14,280 nt of DNA from assembly GCA_934869045.1 (NCBI GenBank), contig CAKXAF010000029.1, positions 1-14,280 on the forward strand, in the 5' to 3' direction. The notes beneath the pieces were generated by a model that did no database searches, was not told where the DNA came from, and saw nothing but the letters and a program-made list of their open reading frames with translations. Both the position numbers and the translations under genes were made by a program. The stretch comes from an uncultured Nitrososphaerota archaeon (GTDB taxonomy: Bacteria > Bacillota > Clostridia > Oscillospirales > Ruminococcaceae). Every line of letters begins with the position of its first letter. The first letter of the stretch is position 1. Shown here piece after piece: positions 13,506-14,280 of the stretch.

Positions 13506-13799
13506 TCAGACGTCCAGCTCGATGACCGGTTTTTCCGGATTGGGCCGGTAAAGGGTGATGCGGGTTCCCAGGATCTGGATGACCTCGCAGCCGGTTATTG
13601 CCGCGATTTCGGCGGCGGCCTCCTTGGCGGAGTACAGGCTGTTTTCCAGAACCCGGATCTTAATCAGTTCCCGGGCAGTCAGCGCGTCGTCCACCTGCTT
13701 GACGGTGTTCTCGTTGATTCCGCCCTTTCCGATCTGAAGAATGGTATCGATGGAGTTGGCCATTGCGCGAAGCCTGGCCCGCTGTTTGCTGGTTATCAT
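13506..13799 (-). CDS. yhbY: YhbY family CRM-domain RNA-binding protein
   Basis: The 97-residue basic protein is a single CRM domain. YhbY proteins associate with large-subunit precursors and are thought to help ribosome assembly. The conserved opening SKQRARLRAMA and the GKGG loop (residues 24-27, QIGKGGINENT) are visible. They are followed by the typical ELIKIRVLEN and CEVIQILGTRITLYRPNPEKP. AAAGGGAG is 7 bases upstream of the start. The gene lies between rdgB and nadD, the usual yhbY-nadD pairing, and probably shares their transcript. Confidence 0.95.
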   Translation of the reverse strand: MITSKQRARLRAMANSIDTILQIGKGGINENTVKQVDDALTARELIKIRVLENSLYSAKEAAAEIAAITGCEVIQILGTRITLYRPNPEKPVIELDV

Positions 13800-13828
13800 A
13801 ATGTTCTCCCTTTATTCAATGATTTTCA

Positions 13829-13847
13829 CGGAATCACAGCAATTCCG
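13829..13847. repeat. Small dyad between rdgB and yhbY
   Basis: CGGAAT and ATTCCG (13829-13834, 13842-13847) form a perfect 6-base inverted repeat with a 7-base loop, followed by TGAAAATC on the minus strand. There is no T tract, so it is not a terminator. It could protect or process the shared mRNA. Confidence 0.3.
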
Positions 13848-13856
13848 CAAGCTTTT

Positions 13857-14280
13857 TCAACGGACTCCCGCGGGATTCTCTCGCCGGAGAAAGGCCTCCA
13901 GGCGGCGGTTCGCCTTCCCCCGGTGGCTGATCGCGTCCTTTTCCTCCGGCGTCATTTCCGCAAAGGTTTTCTCCCCTGCCAGGAAGATCGGGTCATAGCC
14001 GAATCCGTCCTCTCCTCGGGGCGCGGCGGCGATGATCCCCTCACAGATCTCCTCAAAAATATGGTGCTCGCCCCTGGGGTCAATATACGCGATGGCACAG
14101 ACAAACCGGCCCCTTCGGTTCTCCGCACCCTCCAGCTCGGCCAGCAGCTTCTCCACCCGCTGCACGTCAGTAGCGCCCTCTCCGGCATAACGGGCGGAGT
14201 AGATGCCTGGCCTGCCATTCAGCGCGTCCACGCAAAGTCCGGAGTCGTCGGCAATAACCGGGACTCCGGCAGCCTCCCAG
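13857..14280 (-). CDS. rdgB: Non-canonical purine NTP pyrophosphatase RdgB/HAM1, 5' end beyond window
   Basis: The visible 140 residues are the C-terminal two thirds of an RdgB/HAM1 enzyme. It hydrolyses dITP, dXTP and related deaminated nucleotides to monophosphates, so that they are not built into DNA or RNA. Reading starts in frame at 14279 with WEAAGVPVIADDSGLCVDAL, which contains the core catalytic segment. It continues with GRPGIYSARYAG, GEDGFGYDPIF and the C-terminal SHRGKANRRLEAF. The N-terminal SGN-K motif and about 55-60 residues lie outside the window. A GTG at 14231 lies inside the domain and is not the start. It is the first visible gene of the unit ending at rsfS. Confidence 0.95.
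   Translation of the reverse strand, partial: WEAAGVPVIADDSGLCVDALNGRPGIYSARYAGEGATDVQRVEKLLAELEGAENRRGRFVCAIAYIDPRGEHHIFEEICEGIIAAAPRGEDGFGYDPIFLAGEKTFAEMTPEEKDAISHRGKANRRLEAFLRRENPAGVR

Noticed and set aside
1..14280. CRISPR array, insertion sequence, phage, toxin-antitoxin or other accessory system
   Set aside because: No spaced repeats, terminal inverted repeats, transposase, integrase or tRNA gene were seen. All genes are housekeeping or conserved family members with uniform composition.

Overview
This window is a compact, GC-rich, housekeeping segment from a Gram-positive Firmicute, most likely a Clostridia of the Oscillospirales/Oscillospiraceae type. The inference rests on strong purine-rich ribosome binding sites (GGAGG-type), consensus TTGACA/TATAAT promoters, a T-box leader on leuS, an FMN riboswitch on a RibU-type ECF transporter, YqeG/YqeK/LCP/CD1247-family genes and the gene order yhbY-nadD-yqeK-LCP-rsfS. 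Species cannot be read from the sequence. All 16 supported protein genes lie on the minus strand, so transcription runs from the right edge to the left.

Right to left. (1) 14280-10642: a six-gene unit, rdgB (5' end cut by the window edge), yhbY, nadD, yqeK, an LCP-family wall-polymer ligase gene and rsfS. It combines nucleotide-pool cleaning, ribosome assembly/silencing, NAD synthesis and envelope assembly, and ends in a strong terminator at 10589-10624. (2) 10529-7756: leuS with a consensus promoter, a leucine T-box attenuator with a probable CUG specifier, and a possible terminator. (3) 7695-7253: rpsU (ribosomal protein S21) with a consensus promoter, a structured 130-nt leader and a strong terminator. 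(4) 7229-5069: yqeG, an AP-endonuclease-like TIM-barrel gene, a DUF952 gene and aroQ, two junctions being 4-nt ATGA overlaps. (5) 5007-3773: efp with its own promoter, followed by an acidic zinc-ribbon CD1247-family gene. (6) 3726-2829: FMN riboswitch, its attenuator terminator, ribU and a final terminator. (7) 2746-149: a promoter, a Na+/phosphate cotransporter with a PhoU-like tail, and a DUF1275/YoaK membrane protein. A near-perfect hairpin at 13-50 probably ends a plus-strand gene lying outside the window.

Regulation is the most informative part: two known leader classes (T-box, FMN) are essentially complete. The rpsU leader shows mutually exclusive pairings that could expose or hide its Shine-Dalgarno sequence, which I rate as the best candidate for something undescribed. 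I see no mobile elements, CRISPR arrays, tRNA or rRNA genes, phage genes or defence systems, and no convincing new multi-gene system. The less-characterised parts are the CD1247-family protein with a Cys-rich tail, the divergent TIM-barrel protein and the DUF952 protein.
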